Below, piece by piece: positions 44,395 to 56,171 of a DNA stretch of 64,000 nucleotides. The notes below the pieces were generated by a model. It was not told the DNA's origin. It ran no database searches and saw nothing but the letters and a program-made list of their open reading frames with translations. A program made the position numbers and the translations under genes. Every line of letters begins with the position of its first letter. The stretch's first letter is position 1. Origin of the DNA: Dichetophora obliterata (lineage: Eukaryota; Arthropoda; Insecta; Diptera; Sciomyzidae); NCBI GenBank assembly GCA_963920525.1, contig OY986438.1:53207753-53271752 (forward strand), read 5' to 3'.

Positions 44395-44555
44395 TTATTC
44401 CTGTTATCTGTTGTTATTGTTGTCATTGCTGCTGCTGTTGTTGTTGTCGCAGCTGTTGTTGTTGTCTCTGCTGCTGCTGTTGATGTTGTTGTTGTCGCAG
44501 CTTTTGTTGTTGTTGTTGTTGTTGTTGTTGATACTGTTGTTGTTGCTTGAATTCT
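44395..44555 (-). repeat. opa-type CAA/CAG repeat, open as polyglutamine on -
   Basis: On + it is (TGT/TGC)n. On - one frame reads long Gln runs separated by KLR, H and R with no stop for about 50 codons (44404-44550 region), as in opa/M repeats of fly regulatory genes. The other frames give poly-Asn and poly-Val, so openness alone does not show coding. No flanking domain is recognised. Confidence 0.85.
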
Positions 44556-44559
44556 TAAC

Positions 44560-45140
44560 GTGGCAGTGTATGAGGTGGTTATAAATGATGGGGTGCATTA
44601 AACGCACTTAAAACAGCTTCGTATTAAGAAATTGGCTTCATATTGAAAATATTGTTAACTGGTTCTGGCAATGAAAACGGTATTGATGGTATCATTGTTA
44701 AAGACTGTGTAAAGTGCAATTCCTTGAGATTTCAGTGGACAATGAGATTGGCTCAGCAAGTATTAGCTTAGATTCTCTATGTCGCTAACCGAGGACAAAG
44801 TGTAGGAGGAAAAACGTCTGGAAAATTTTTGTATCGATCCCCATTGTAGGTCCTGTGGTATGTGTTGAAATTAAAATCTTTGTTTGGTATAAGTTTTTTG
44901 GTTCTAAAAACATATGTATATTTTAGTTAAATTTTATTTTATAGGAATGGAAAATTGACAATGTTCAAGTTGAAAATATTTTTGAATAATTCTCGAAATA
45001 ATTTTTATTTTTTTGACAATTTAATTTTTGAAAACAATAGTTTCTAAACTAACTTTAGTTTCAATAGTTTCTTAGCTTTGAAAATTTAACGAGTAAACTC
45101 TAACAAGTAGAAATACTATACAAATTCAGTGTATATGTGA
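44560..45140. other. Unassigned sequence
   Basis: Nothing recognised. Confidence 0.45.
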
Positions 45141-45144
45141 ATGT

Positions 45145-45220
45145 GAACAATTTCGAGATTTGAACCAACGTCCTCTCATTTGGCGGTCCGACATCTTATC
45201 CAATCGCCCACCGCAGTTTT
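45145..45220 (-). other. tRNA-like sequence on -
   Basis: On -, GCGGTGGGCGATTGGATAAG (A-box-like TGGGCGATTGG) and, 40 bp later, GTTGGTTCAAATCTCG (B box GGTTCAAATCT). No matching acceptor stem. Likely a SINE head or pseudo-tRNA. Confidence 0.5.
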
Positions 45221-45264
45221 AAATAAAATTAAGTTTATTTTGCATCAAACAAATAACAAATAGT

Positions 45265-45515
45265 AAGCTTTCGGGAGCGCAGGTTCGAGACCCAGCTCGG
45301 GCAAAACAAATTTTTTTTTTTATTTTTTTTAATCTACATTTTTTTACAAACTTTTCTGTTCATTTAAAATTTTTTAATTTTTTGTATAATCTCTTATACA
45401 AATATATAATAAAATACTTGGAATTTTTCCAAATTAATTATATTCCATAATATGATATGTACGAGACCCAAAAACATACGAGACCCAACTCGGACAAAAC
45501 AACAACTTTTTTTGT
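45265..45515 (+). repeat. tRNA-like B-box repeats 'ggttcgagacccagctcgg'
   Basis: GCAGGTTCGAGACCCAGCTC at about 45280 has a perfect B box; ACGAGACCCAACTCGGACAA at about 45480 repeats its right part, each followed by CAAAACAA and a T-rich run (a pol III terminator-like tail). No A box found. SINE-like debris. Confidence 0.5.
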
Positions 45516-45629
45516 TTTTTTTGTTTAAATTTTTATTTTTTTTTAATTGATTTGATCATTTATAATTTTTTCTAAAATTTTTTGTAAGAAATTTTTTCAT
45601 ATAAAATATTATAAAAAGACTCAGAACCT

Positions 45630-45750
45630 TCAAAAGGTAGGCCCTACAGAAGTCCTACACACATCATGGAAGGTGTATTGACGCCAATAATAGCAGTACT
45701 AGCATGCCTTCTTTTGCGGAGCACTCGCTTAATTGCCTGCTGGGGCTAAG
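45630..45750 (+). mobile_element. Solo right end of the 38664-40971 TIR family
   Basis: GGTAGGCCCTACAGAAGTCC, ATGCCTTCTTTTGCGGAGC and TTAATTGCCTGCTGGGG correspond in order to the last 130 bp of the 38664-40971 element. Confidence 0.65.
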
Positions 45751-45754
45751 TATA

Positions 45755-47425
45755 TCGTTAATGTATTAAAGTGAGCACCACATAGACAATACAGATTTTA
45801 GTATAAGGAAATTTAAATATTTAAGTGTGCAGAAATGTAGCGAGTTCACAAATTCATATAGTCAGTCCAAACATTTTTCCCACAGTCATTTATTTAAATG
45901 TTGCAAATACATATACTGTGCATTTATATATGATGCATCTCAGTGAGTTCTTTTCATCAGTATCTGCCTGCCACCTCTGCCACCTGCCATGGTTTAACCC
46001 AAGGTTTAACCCATGTCAACGATTCGATTGAATGTTTGTTCAGCTTCGAGGCGAAAACGGAAAATGATTTGTTGTTAATTAAAATAAATATTGGCATAGC
46101 CTATAAAATAATTGAAAAACAATTAAATTTTATTAAAATCGAACCTGTTTGGGAGAGAGTTGCCAGCGAGAGTAATCCAGCGAGCACTGTATGTCAGAGG
46201 CGAAAAAAACTCAAAACTACAATTTTGCGGAAAAGTTCTCTTAGCTTGGCTGTCATGAATGTCAATTTGTAATCAATTGTTTTTAAATTATTTTCAAATC
46301 ACAATTTGAAATGTTATCTCTTCTATACTTTGATATATACTAAACACTGTTTAGTAGTTTAAGTAGTTTAGTAAGTTTAACTCAAGTATACCATCCTTTG
46401 TTTAATAGTATATTGATAAATAATCCGCATGTTTATAAAATTACTTTACTAGAAAGATACAGCAAAAAAAAACATGTTATTTTTTATTAAAAAAAAATGT
46501 GTAAAATATTTTTACTCACAATTATTTTTACATTTAATATAAAACATTGATTTATGTCCATTTATATTAATAATATCTATTTTGCTATAATTTTTATTTA
46601 AGTATTGTCTGAACTTGAAATGAAGCAAAGAGTCAGAATGGCTTCGAAAATATTTATCTATACATGTACATTCCTATATAAAAAGGTAGTTTGTGACATT
46701 CATCGCGCCATCTGTATGTTGCCATCTACTATCAGCCATATCTACAGATCTAAAAATGTATGCACGAAATTTACAATTTATTTATTAAAAGCAATATTCG
46801 ATGTTCCTAATTAAAACTCATTTTGATAACCGATTTTGTGGAAATCCTATTTAAACTTGTCTATGGCCAGACATTAGGTTTTAGCAGTTTATCAAAATGA
46901 ATGTTTATCAGGACTCATCCATCCATTATGTAAATAGATGCAGTTGCATTCATGGACTACATTCACAGCAAAGCTTCCAAGAGGCTTCCAACTGCGGCTA
47001 TGTCATGCCATGCCAAGCTTTGTATTCATCGCAACCATTGCACTATCGTTTAATTGTAGCGAATGCCCGCCAAATCCATCAAAGTGAATTTCAATAATTC
47101 AAAATACATTCGGTGTGCCGAAAATTCAATTACAAAATCTAACGTTTGGCTAAAAGTATGCAAATTTAACGCAACACGTCGATATATAAATTTTCCAGCG
47201 CTCTGTCTAGACCGCGCGCTACTTTGAAATTGGAATCTGACTGTCATATAAAGTATAGACTTTGGTTGTATGTTGACGCATTACAGACTATGAGACTCAC
47301 TGCATTATGTGTTGAGGCAATTTTGAGTTTTTGGACTGATTGGCATTGTGGTCGACCGTTTGTTTGTCACAATCACCAACAATCCTAAGCTAAACTAAAG
47401 CCGTTTACTTCCAAATTATGGTGGT
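45755..47425. other. Unassigned sequence
   Basis: No element ends found. Somewhat higher in GC at 45940-46270 and 46890-47250. Overlapping + frames of 68-109 codons (45825, 45943, 46605, 46897) show no motif I know; the 109-codon frame at 45943-46272 is the longest. Could include host intron or untranslated sequence. Confidence 0.4.
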
Positions 47426-48365
47426 CTTAGTTTAACATCACACTCAGAAAAAAGTTTCTCATATTAGAGTTTCTCATCATAGAAAAATGGTATTGTCTTT
47501 GATTTAGAGAACGCTTTTCTCTTTCCCAAAAAAGGGTAAAAAGCTTCCATGAAAAAAAAATATTTTCTCATCAATAAAAGCACCTTCTCTTTAACAGAAA
47601 AATATTTCTTTATTACAGAGAAATATTTATTTAATTTTAATAAATCTTTTCTTTAAATTGCGTATATAGTTGATCACAAAAAATAACACTTTTTTTCAAA
47701 AGAGAGATATATTTTCCTTATATTTTGGCACAACACATTTCTTTATTGCGTACATTTTTCTCTAAAACAGAGGTTTTTCTGCAATTACGATTAAAAATTT
47801 CTTTTTGTGAAGCATTTGTTTTAACTCAGTTTTACGCAAAGTGAAAGTATTAATATGGTATTGTGATTCGGTTGTAAAAATATAAGTTAAAACTATGTTA
47901 AGAGGTAGAATTTTTGTTGTATAATTGTTTTTCGGAAAAAAGATTTTATAAATGTATCCAAAGAACCAGTGGGTAATAAACAACATTGCTTTCTGTAGCT
48001 ATGTTAAATAAAAAATCTTTTTGAAGGAGCAATAATCATAATATGCAGAATATGCAACAGTTGCTTTTCACAACATTATTCACTCGCTCTCACGCTTTCT
48101 ATTTTTTTCGTACCTAACCCGTCAATTCCCATGCTTCTGTCTGATGGCAGAATATTATTTTTTTTTTGTGTTAATTGACGTGTTTAGATATTTAAAACAT
48201 GCAAAATAAGAAAAAAATGTACATCCCTTATTACCTGCAGGTGACACTGGGCGTAATTTATACTTTTAACTTAATATGGTAATAAGATGAATACGACTTA
48301 TTTCTATTACAAGTACATTTCTATTACAAGTTACATCCAATAACAACAATTTGCAAAAACAAGTA

Positions 48366-49685
48366 AAGGGTGTTTTTTTTAGAGGTTTGTTTTTCGAATA
48401 GAGATAAAACTGGCATTTTGTGGTCAAATCTGGCAACTCTAATGTCATTTATGTTCAGTTTGGTTTGCCATTTCATCATGAACTGGTTGACAAAAGAACA
48501 ACGCTTGCAAATCGTGCAAATTTATTTCGAAAATAATGGTTCAGTTCGCGAAGTTTACCGCAAGCTCCGTCCATTTTATGGTTGACATAATCGTCCATCA
48601 GAGCAATTAATTCGGTTAACCATGGGTCGTTTTCGCACTACGTTTACTCTATGTGATAATACGCATCCGCAGAGACGTCGAACAGTGCGCACCGAAGAAA
48701 CAATTGCCGTTGTAGACCAAAATGTTGAAGAGGACCCGAATGAATCGATTCGCCACCGTGCACAGCAATTGGAGCTTTGCCCATCAACTTTATGGAAGAT
48801 TTTGCGCAAAGATCTTGGCTTGCGACCTTACAAGATCCAGCTTGTGCAAGAATTAAAGCCGCGAGACCATGCAATGCGTCGTGATTTTGGTGTATGGGCC
48901 GAAAATGAGATTGATCTCGATGCTGATTTTCATCGCAAAATTTTGTTCAGTGATGAGGCTCATTTTTGGTTGAATGGCTACGTCAACAAGCAAAATTGCC
49001 GCATTTGGAGTGAAGAGAATCCACATGAGACCCTTGAGACGCCATTACATCCACAAAAACTGACTGTTTGGTGTGCTGTATGGGCTGGTGGAGTCATTGA
49101 GCCATACTTCTTCCAAAATAATGCTGGAGAGTCAGTTACCGTTAATGGAGACCGGTATAGAGCCATGATAACCGACTACTTTGTTACCGAATTGGATGGC
49201 ATGAATGTGGGTGAGTTGTGGTTCCAACAAAACGGCGCTACATGCCACACAGCGCACGTCACAATCGATTTATTGAAGGAAACATTCGATGAGTGCATAA
49301 TTTCGCGGAATGGACCTGTCAATTGGCCACCAAGATCGTGTGATTTGACACCATTGGATTATTTTCTTTGGGGATATGTGAAGTCGCTCGTCTACGCCAA
49401 CAAACCAGAAACGTTAGGGGACTTGGAAGCCAACATTCGTGGCGTTATTGCCGACATACGGCCCCATATGCTCGAAAAAGTGGTTGAAAATATATAAATA
49501 AATAAATTGGACCTGTAGAATTGGCTTTATTCGAGCCAGCCGTGGCGGCCACTTGCCCTAAATCATATTTAAGCATAAATGGCATAAAATTATCCTTCCA
49601 ATAAAGCCAAATTGATGGACATTAAAACGATTTTCTTGTGTTTTATTTCACTTCAAAGTTCTATACCTCTAAAAAAAACACCCTT
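48366..49685 (+). mobile_element. Full-length DD41D (rosa-type) mariner
   Basis: TIR AAGGGTGTTTTTTTTAGAGG at the left and its exact reverse complement at the right. TA at 48364-48365 and 49686-49687. 1320 bp, a full length for the group. AATAAA at about 49601 follows the gene. Same family type as the deleted copy at 7283-8168 but a different subfamily, since the TIRs do not match. Confidence 0.95.
48478..49497 (+). pseudogene. DD41D mariner transposase with one stop codon and D-to-N change
   Basis: ATG 48478 (MNWLTKEQRLQIVQIYFENN) to TAA 49495-49497: one continuous frame of 340 codons with a single interruption, TGA at 48583-48585 (codon 36), at a place where a CGA arginine codon would differ by one base. 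Domain order: two helix-turn-helix motifs (about 5-120), first catalytic Asp in FSDEAHFWLNG (codon 159), second site in WFQQNGATCHT (codon 252), where AAC gives Asn in place of the Asp kept in the 7283 copy, and third Asp in SCDLTPLDYFLWG. There are 41 residues between the second and third sites. Both the stop and the Asn would stop cut-and-paste activity. Otherwise remarkably clean, so the element died recently. Confidence 0.93.
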
Positions 49686-50314
49686 TATTACAGTACTTAC
49701 CCTTTTGGCATTTTTATAACAATAAAAAGTTTCAAAACCACTTCGACGCACAAAAATTTCAAAACTGTTTGAGACAAATGAATAATTTGACAGATGATGT
49801 ATGTATCTGGGTTGCCAAAAAAAAATATTAATACTACCGCGTGTTTACTTTATAGTAGTAGTAAATTTTTTCTCATTTTTTTGTTTTATAGGATAAATAA
49901 ATTCCTCAATCTCTGTCACCTACAGGTGACACTGGGAATTGACGAGCTAATACAATATAAGAAAAATATACTGCTTTTACAGAAAAAGAGTTTTTTATTT
50001 ATGAGAAAAGACTTGTTTTTATTGAAGAAAATATTTCGCATAATGAATTGTTTATATACAATAGAAAAAATTTTGCATTTTTTAAAAATTTTTCACTAAA
50101 AATGAGAATTTCTTAGTGCGAGAAAAATTCTTATCATTATTAGAAACATGAAATATTTTCATTTCCCACAAGTGAAGAAATATTTGGTCGAATATGTGAA
50201 AATTGATTCTAATTCAAGAAAATTTTATTCGATATAGAGAAAATTGTTATAATTGAATAAAAAAGACTTTTTTCATCACAAAAAGATAGGTGTCTTTTTA
50301 GTGCAGCTAAGTTT

Positions 50315-50635
50315 AATTATTCCGAAACACTGGATGCTTAAACTACTGTAGTTTATTAAAAAATGTGCAAAATTTTCTACGAATTGCAGTCTGTACATTG
50401 CATTATTTGTTTTGATTAGCGGTTTTTATTGTACATGAGTCAAAAGAGAGATAATAATAATTTAAGAATTGCTATGAGGGATTATTATTTAAAATTGTAA
50501 TACAATCTGACTCAACATATAGCCAAAAAATCCTTCTATGCTATTATATAAAAATGAAACTTGTAAAAATTTATCATTTTTGTGGCTCGCCGGTAAACTC
50601 AAGAACCGCTAAAAGGATTTATGTGGATTTTCCAC
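50315..50635. other. Unassigned AT-rich sequence
   Basis: Nothing recognised. Confidence 0.4.
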
Positions 50636-50639
50636 TATT

Positions 50640-50765
50640 CTAATCATAATTGATTCTATATGGTGTATGTATACTCAGGAGGTGATGCTGATTAAGAATG
50701 TATACTTTTCTATACCTGTCACGCCTCCTTCTGTGCGTTACAAACGGAATGACAAAGTTGATTAT
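50640..50765 (-). mobile_element. DINE-like dispersed repeat, copy 4 (short)
   Basis: On -, CAACTTTGTCATTCCGTTTG, GTCACGCC-type block, TCTTAATCAGCATCACCTCC in the family order. Only about 125 bp. Confidence 0.65.
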
Positions 50766-51899
50766 TACACCCAAAAAAAAGCGGAGTAAATAAAGTCATA
50801 TTCGGAGTCATTTTAACTCTTTTCGTGCATGGTATTTTGCCAAAGCTGTAAAAACTACATTTAACTCCGTTTGTGTGTTCAATTTATTTCAAAATTGGAT
50901 TTGTTTGAAAAGTCGTACTGACTCCGTTTTGAGTTGTTTTAAGGTTGAGAAATTGAGAATTTTTAAATTTTGAGTTCACTCAAAAAAAAACTAGAATCAA
51001 CTCATTTAAATGTAGCATGAAGCTTTAAAAATAAACAAACTCACCCACAAAAGAGTCAAATAAAGAACCCGTAATTTCTTTTGTGTTTAACTATTTTTAT
51101 TTATTTCTTATTTTAATTGAATGCAGAGGAAATTGAAAGACATGGTTAACGTCAAAAACAGAATCTCATCTTCATACTCACAGAGCAGCTTATCCACGAT
51201 TTGGCAATTTTGAATCTCTATAATTTCTTATAACACAAAACTTTTTTTCCTTTTTAGCTTAAATTGCGCTCAACTCTCAAAATTTGTTTCAAAGGTGTTT
51301 AATTTCTGTGATTTTAAGGGGAATTTTTCAAAAAAGAGTTTTTTGTATTTAACATATTTAAAAAAAGGGATAAATATTTGCATTAATTTTACACTTGATT
51401 GCTGTTTTGTTCGTTGAATAAAGGAAAAGATATTTTTTAAGCATTTATCAAAATGTAGTAAGGATTAAACAACAGGGTGAACGCTAGGTTTATGAAAGTT
51501 TTTTAAAAGATGAGTTAGTTGTGTTCCTATACTGATGCAAAAATGGACGTGGCATTTAATTTAATATGCTTAATTCCGTTATAAATTGATGCTTAAATAA
51601 TTAAATTTGATACAAAAATAGGTAGAATATTCTCAAGGCTATTTGTGTTAAGTGAGCATGGTTGCCTAAATGTCGTCATACATACAATAAAAATTTATTT
51701 ATTAGTGTTTAATGTTGTTTCGTTAATAAAATATGGTAATATTTGACTTTAGTATGTGCCAAAAACTCATAAATTCCTTAAAAAAATGAATGTGTCTTGA
51801 CTTTTATTAAAACAACTGTTGTATACCAAATTTAATAAAATTATTTAGTTTCCCAACATTTTCTACAAAAAATACATCGCAGGTTAAAAACAAAATTAC

Positions 51900-52510
51900 A
51901 GTCTAGTGTGTGTACAGTACAGACGGCAAACTTCTTAAAATAAAGAATAAAATAGATTTTTGTAAACAAAACAGAGAGAAAGAAAGAGATAGCATCTCAA
52001 ACGAAATACAATAAAAAATTTTCATAAAACATATTCTGTTTATTTAATATTTTCATGTCATTGGTTGGTGCTTTATTTAATAATACTGGTCTCAGTGGTT
52101 TGCAATGTTTGCGGAATGTGTACGTGATTTGATATTTATGAGATAACGCGAAAAAATTCACCTATGGAGATCTATTGTAGGAGTCCCCATACAAAAAACA
52201 AAAAATTAAAAAAATGGCTTTTATAATTCATATCAAAAAATCTATAGCCCCTAGGGGGATCAATATATAAGCTGGTTCTATTAATTTTTTCCCCTTAACA
52301 CCTCTTTTGAACTCACCTTTCTCTGTCTGCCATCCTTCTGGGATCCAGATACAAGAAACACAAAATGAAACAATGTTTATTATAATTAATATAAAAAAAT
52401 CTATGACCGTTAGAGGGTCTAATGTCTGATCCTACTGATTTTTTCATTGAACATATCTTCTAAGCACACCAGCACTCTATCTACCACCTTTCTGGGGTCC
52501 CCATTCAAAA
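51900..52510 (+). repeat. Dispersed repeat with ~150 bp tandem units, copy 1
   Basis: Inverted relative of 58655-59010. Units share '(g)gtccccatacaaaaaacacaaaa', 'tcatatcaaaaaatctatgaccc' and 'cactct.tctgcca.ccttctgggg', recurring at about 52192, 52340 and 52497. Leader with a purine-rich AGAGAGAAAGAAAGAGA run at about 51973. Confidence 0.75.
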
Positions 52511-52760
52511 AAATATCATTGCTTGTGTACACAATTTTTCGTGACAAGATTAAAAATAATGTTCGTGACGAGACTCGAAAAATGTTACCCTCTATATCAA
52601 ATAACCGCATAAGAAGTTTCATTTCGATAAAGATATACGAAAACATATAACTCGCAATAGTAAAAACGGCCCTTGTTTATCATTATGCAACACTTAATTC
52701 TTACAGCACACTTGACTTGCTTGTTAAAATATTTGAGTACTTTCTCTTCATTCAAAGTAA

Positions 52761-53205
52761 AGGTCTCTGCCCACTTACGGCGCGTAACGAAACGACTGTA
52801 AATCGGCTTCGAAAAGGCAACGTAATGTTCAATGCACACTTAACGAAACGGCAACAAAAATTTTAATTAAACAAAACAATAAGTGGAGAATTCTCTAGTA
52901 CACAATTAGCTTAAATAGCTTTGCTATTAGATTTTAGATTGAATTTATGCTTTAAAAACGACCTTTCGATGTCAAATTTTTACTTTGCACAACAAACTGT
53001 TGGAATCCATTGTAATTTTTGTAAACAAAGAGAACGACAAGCCGGTCAGAATTCTTTAAAACGATCACCACCGGCTTTTTCGTCGGCGTCAACAGTCGTT
53101 GCCGTTTCATTGTCGCTTAGTGAGCATGTATGCAAAAGAACACATGGTAGTTATGTTTTGTAGTTTCGTGTCGTTTCGTTACGTGCCGCAAGTGGGCAGA
53201 GACCT
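52761..53205. mobile_element. MITE with TAA target duplication
   Basis: Left AGGTCTCTGCCCACTTACGG then CGCGTAACGAAACGAC; right end is its reverse complement with two mismatches over ~37 bp. TAA at 52758-52760 and 53206-53208. 'acgaaacggcaac' is also inverted further in (52845, 53100). 445 bp, non-coding; open frames on both strands (71-80 codons) come from the TIRs. PIF/Harbinger-type by TSD. Confidence 0.9.
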
Positions 53206-53599
53206 TAAAACGAACAAACGGAAATATTTGCTCGAGCAGACTCTGTTTCGTGCTAAACATACCTCCGTTTCAGCTTTAAAATACAAAAGCGTTCTTCATA
53301 GATGGTTGCAATAAGTTTTAATGGAGTTAAAGGGACAAATATTCGGAGAAGATGCAGAGTTAATTTGAAACAGCTTTTAATTTACTCCAAGCTTTGAAAA
53401 TGAGTTGTATCAAGCAAAAAAAGTTTTATATTAACAAAAAAATATTGATGTAATTCATTTTGCATTTTACGGCGACAAATCGTTTTTAACTTCTCCCAAA
53501 CTCTTTTGACTCATGAAAAAACTTGGGTTAACTCCGCACATTTTTTTCGGTTTTCCCCCTTTTTTTTAGTGGTGGTATAAAAATAACTAAGCATTATTA

Positions 53600-55225
53600 A
53601 ACATTCATTCTGAAATGCTAGATAAAAGGTAATAAATTTGTTTATTGAATTGTAAAAATTTCGAAAATAATTTGTAGCATAATTTGCTTTTGTTTGCTTC
53701 TTTTCGGTGTGTTCTTCGTTTTCATTCCCGGTTGTAAAAATTTGTCGGTGATGACATTGTAATGCAGAACTGTAAGCGGAAACAAAATCTTGTTTGTGCT
53801 CACATTATTTTATTTTCATTGCTCAAACAGCAGTTTGACTTTATTCATCTGTGAAGTAACATCGTGTTTTTAAACAGGAAGTTTTGCAGTGAATTGTGTT
53901 TGTGAAAACTATTAATGTTTATGTTTAAACCAGAACAAAGGTTTATATATTAAAAAACAAAGTATTACTAAACATTAATTTTGAAGTGCTAGATAAAAGG
54001 TAACAAATTCGTTCATTAAATTGTAAAAATTATTGTGGAAATAATTTGTGGCGTCATTAGTATTTGTTTGCTTCTTTTCGGTAAGTTATCTTTCGTTTTC
54101 GTTGTGTATTTGGCGTAGAGAGGATTTTCGTTAAATTTATTTGTGCTCTTTCCAATTTTGTGCGTCATATTTTTGTTCTCTCCTATCTTGTGCATACCAA
54201 CTCCCATCGTCGCTTACTGTGTAGGGTAGATGTCATAAGTTTTTTAGCGGCGATGTCCAAATGAACAAATGTAATTGAGAATTGTAAACAGACTTCTAAG
54301 GCCTCGCAGCTACATTGTATTTTAGAAATAATTTATTACGTCATGTGTTCATATACCACTTGGTAACCACAGAATAAAGCAACTATTGATCTGATAAAAT
54401 AATGACTTGCATTTTTCCCTTGCTATATATTTTCGCATTAACAATTTAAAGACTATTAAAAGTTCGAACATTTTAAAAGAGTTTTCGCAATTCATGTAGT
54501 ATGGTTTTATGATGTCTTAATGTTTGAATGTAATTCTTTTATAATAAAACTAGCAGGCCACAGTTGCCCATAGATTTTTTTTTATCAATCTAATAAATAC
54601 AATATATAGCGTACGCAAAAATTTGTCAGTAATGACATTCTAATGCAGAACTGTATGCGGAAACAAAATCTTGTTTGTGCTCACTTCTGGTTTGTGCTCA
54701 CATTATTTTCTTTTCATTTCGCTAGTAAAAATTTGTCGGTCATGACATTGTAATACAGAGCTGTAAGCGGGGAGTGACAAAATTGTATTGTGTTGTTCAG
54801 AACGATAGTTTATTTTCATTGTGCACGCAGCAGTTTCATTTTAAAGCAGTGAAGTAGTATATTTATGAAAATTATTAATCTTTATGCTTAAACCAGAACA
54901 TAGTTTTACCTCTAACAGAACTAAGTGTAATCAAAAGTTAATTCTGCAATGCTAGAATAAAGGTAATAAATCCGTTTATTGAATTGTAAAATCCATTGTG
55001 AAAATAATTTGTGGCGTCATTTGCTTTTGTTTGCTTCTTTTTTTGGCGTGGAAAGAAATTTCATTGAATTTGTTTTGTTCTCCTTAGTTTTGTGTGTTAT
55101 TTGTTTGTTTTTTTCTATCTTGTGCATACCTACTTCCATTGTCGCTTACGGTGTAAGGCGACAGATGACATCTATCTGTGTTTTAGCGGTCATGCACGAA
55201 AAAATTAAATGAATTAATACATTAA
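53600..55225 (+). repeat. Diverged tandem repeats of ~370 bp
   Basis: GCTAGATAAAAGGTAA at 53618 and 53988 (370 bp apart) and GCTAGAATAAAGGTAA at about 54950; AAATTTGTCGGTGATGACAT at about 53737, with relatives at about 54620 and 54728; 'tttgcttctttt' and 'cttgtgcatacc.actcccat' also recur. Units are partial and rearranged. No coding. Confidence 0.75.
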
Positions 55226-55229
55226 TACA

Positions 55230-55495
55230 TCATGTGTCCAATTACCATTATAGATAGGTCCAGTTTATACATTAGTAGTCAAGTACCCCACTAGTAGTCA
55301 AAGATTTTTTGATATGAACATTTATTAATAAACATTTTTTTCATTTTGCTTTTGTTGTGCGAACCAGGGTGCGAAGTTGAAAATTCGTAAATCGCTGTAA
55401 ATTTTGAATTAAAAAACGCAGTAAAACGAATTTTTTGTTAAAAGGTTTGTGTATGTACAAAATGTACTACTAATAACTATATGTACATTATATTC
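55230..55495. other. Unassigned AT-rich sequence
   Basis: Nothing recognised. Confidence 0.4.
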
Positions 55496-56171
55496 TACCC
55501 TGCCAACATTTTGAAGTGTCTTTCATCGTCCAACGCCAAATGCGTCACGTCTAAGTCACTTTCGTACGTTAATTGGAAGATAGTAGTTCCGTTATGCAAA
55601 AAATAAACAACAAAATAAAGGAAATCATCGAAGGTGAAGTCGCAGTGACTGCAAAATGAAGGTCGATTAAAAAAAGATGAAAAAAAAATCAGAATAGAAC
55701 AAAGAACTTGTTGATATATGTATGTCTGTAAGTTCGATTAGTTGATTTTGTGTTCTGCAGTTGGTGGTTAGTGATAAAGTGCGATTTTGTTTTTTAATTG
55801 ATAAAATTGGTAAATGTCATTAAAAACAATTATATCGGATGAGATGGCCGTCAATCTAACTTGGCGTAGAACTAACGATAAGCCAAGCATTCAACGACTT
55901 ACTACGTTCACGCTAATAAAAAGAAATGTTCCACATAAAAATATAAGTATGAAATAATTAATTTAATTTTGTTTAATCCTATAGATGCCTGTCATTCGAA
56001 GTATGCTTACTCGACCGATATTGACATAAATAAAGTTTATCAAAAATACATTCTTCACGCTAGAGACAGGGTACAGAAGAAGCAAAAAGCTTAGCCAAAA
56101 AATTTAAAAAATATCTTGCTTATTTTTAATTACAAATTGAATTTAATATTAATTTTTTTTTTATAAATGTA

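Larger units (their letters stand above)
47440..50310. mobile_element. Possible large inverted-repeat element interrupted by mariner
   Basis: Left edge CACTCAGAAAAAAGTTTCTC and the inverse of the right edge, CACTAAAAAGACACCTATC, are only partly alike. Both flanks are full of AGAAAAATATTTCT-type motifs in opposite sense, and GTCAATTCCCA (48119) is inverted as TGGGAATTGAC (49932). A direct copy ACCT(G/A)CAGGTGACACTGGG occurs at 48234 and 49919. The mariner at 48366-49685 sits between. Weak. Confidence 0.35.
50765..53580. mobile_element. Large diverged inverted-repeat element with GAGTTA/GGAGTC motifs
   Basis: Left edge ATTACACCCAAAAAAAAGC then GGAGTAAATAAAGTC. Inverse of the right edge: ACCACTAAAAAAAAGGGGG ... 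GTGCGGAGTTAACCC. Inward on both sides there are many 'actccg', 'gagttaa', 'ctcaaa' motifs. No transposase. It holds the MITE at 52761-53205 and the repeat block 51900-52510. Confidence 0.45.

Noticed and set aside
44326..44550. Frame with long Val/Ala runs on +
   Set aside because: Complement of the CAA/CAG repeat; low complexity only.
45943..46272. 109-codon frame as a gene
   Set aside because: No motif, no conserved domain, and overlaps other frames of similar size; composition does not single it out.
47440..50310. Firm call of a TIR element around the mariner at 48366
   Set aside because: The proposed ends match too poorly; kept only as a low-confidence feature.
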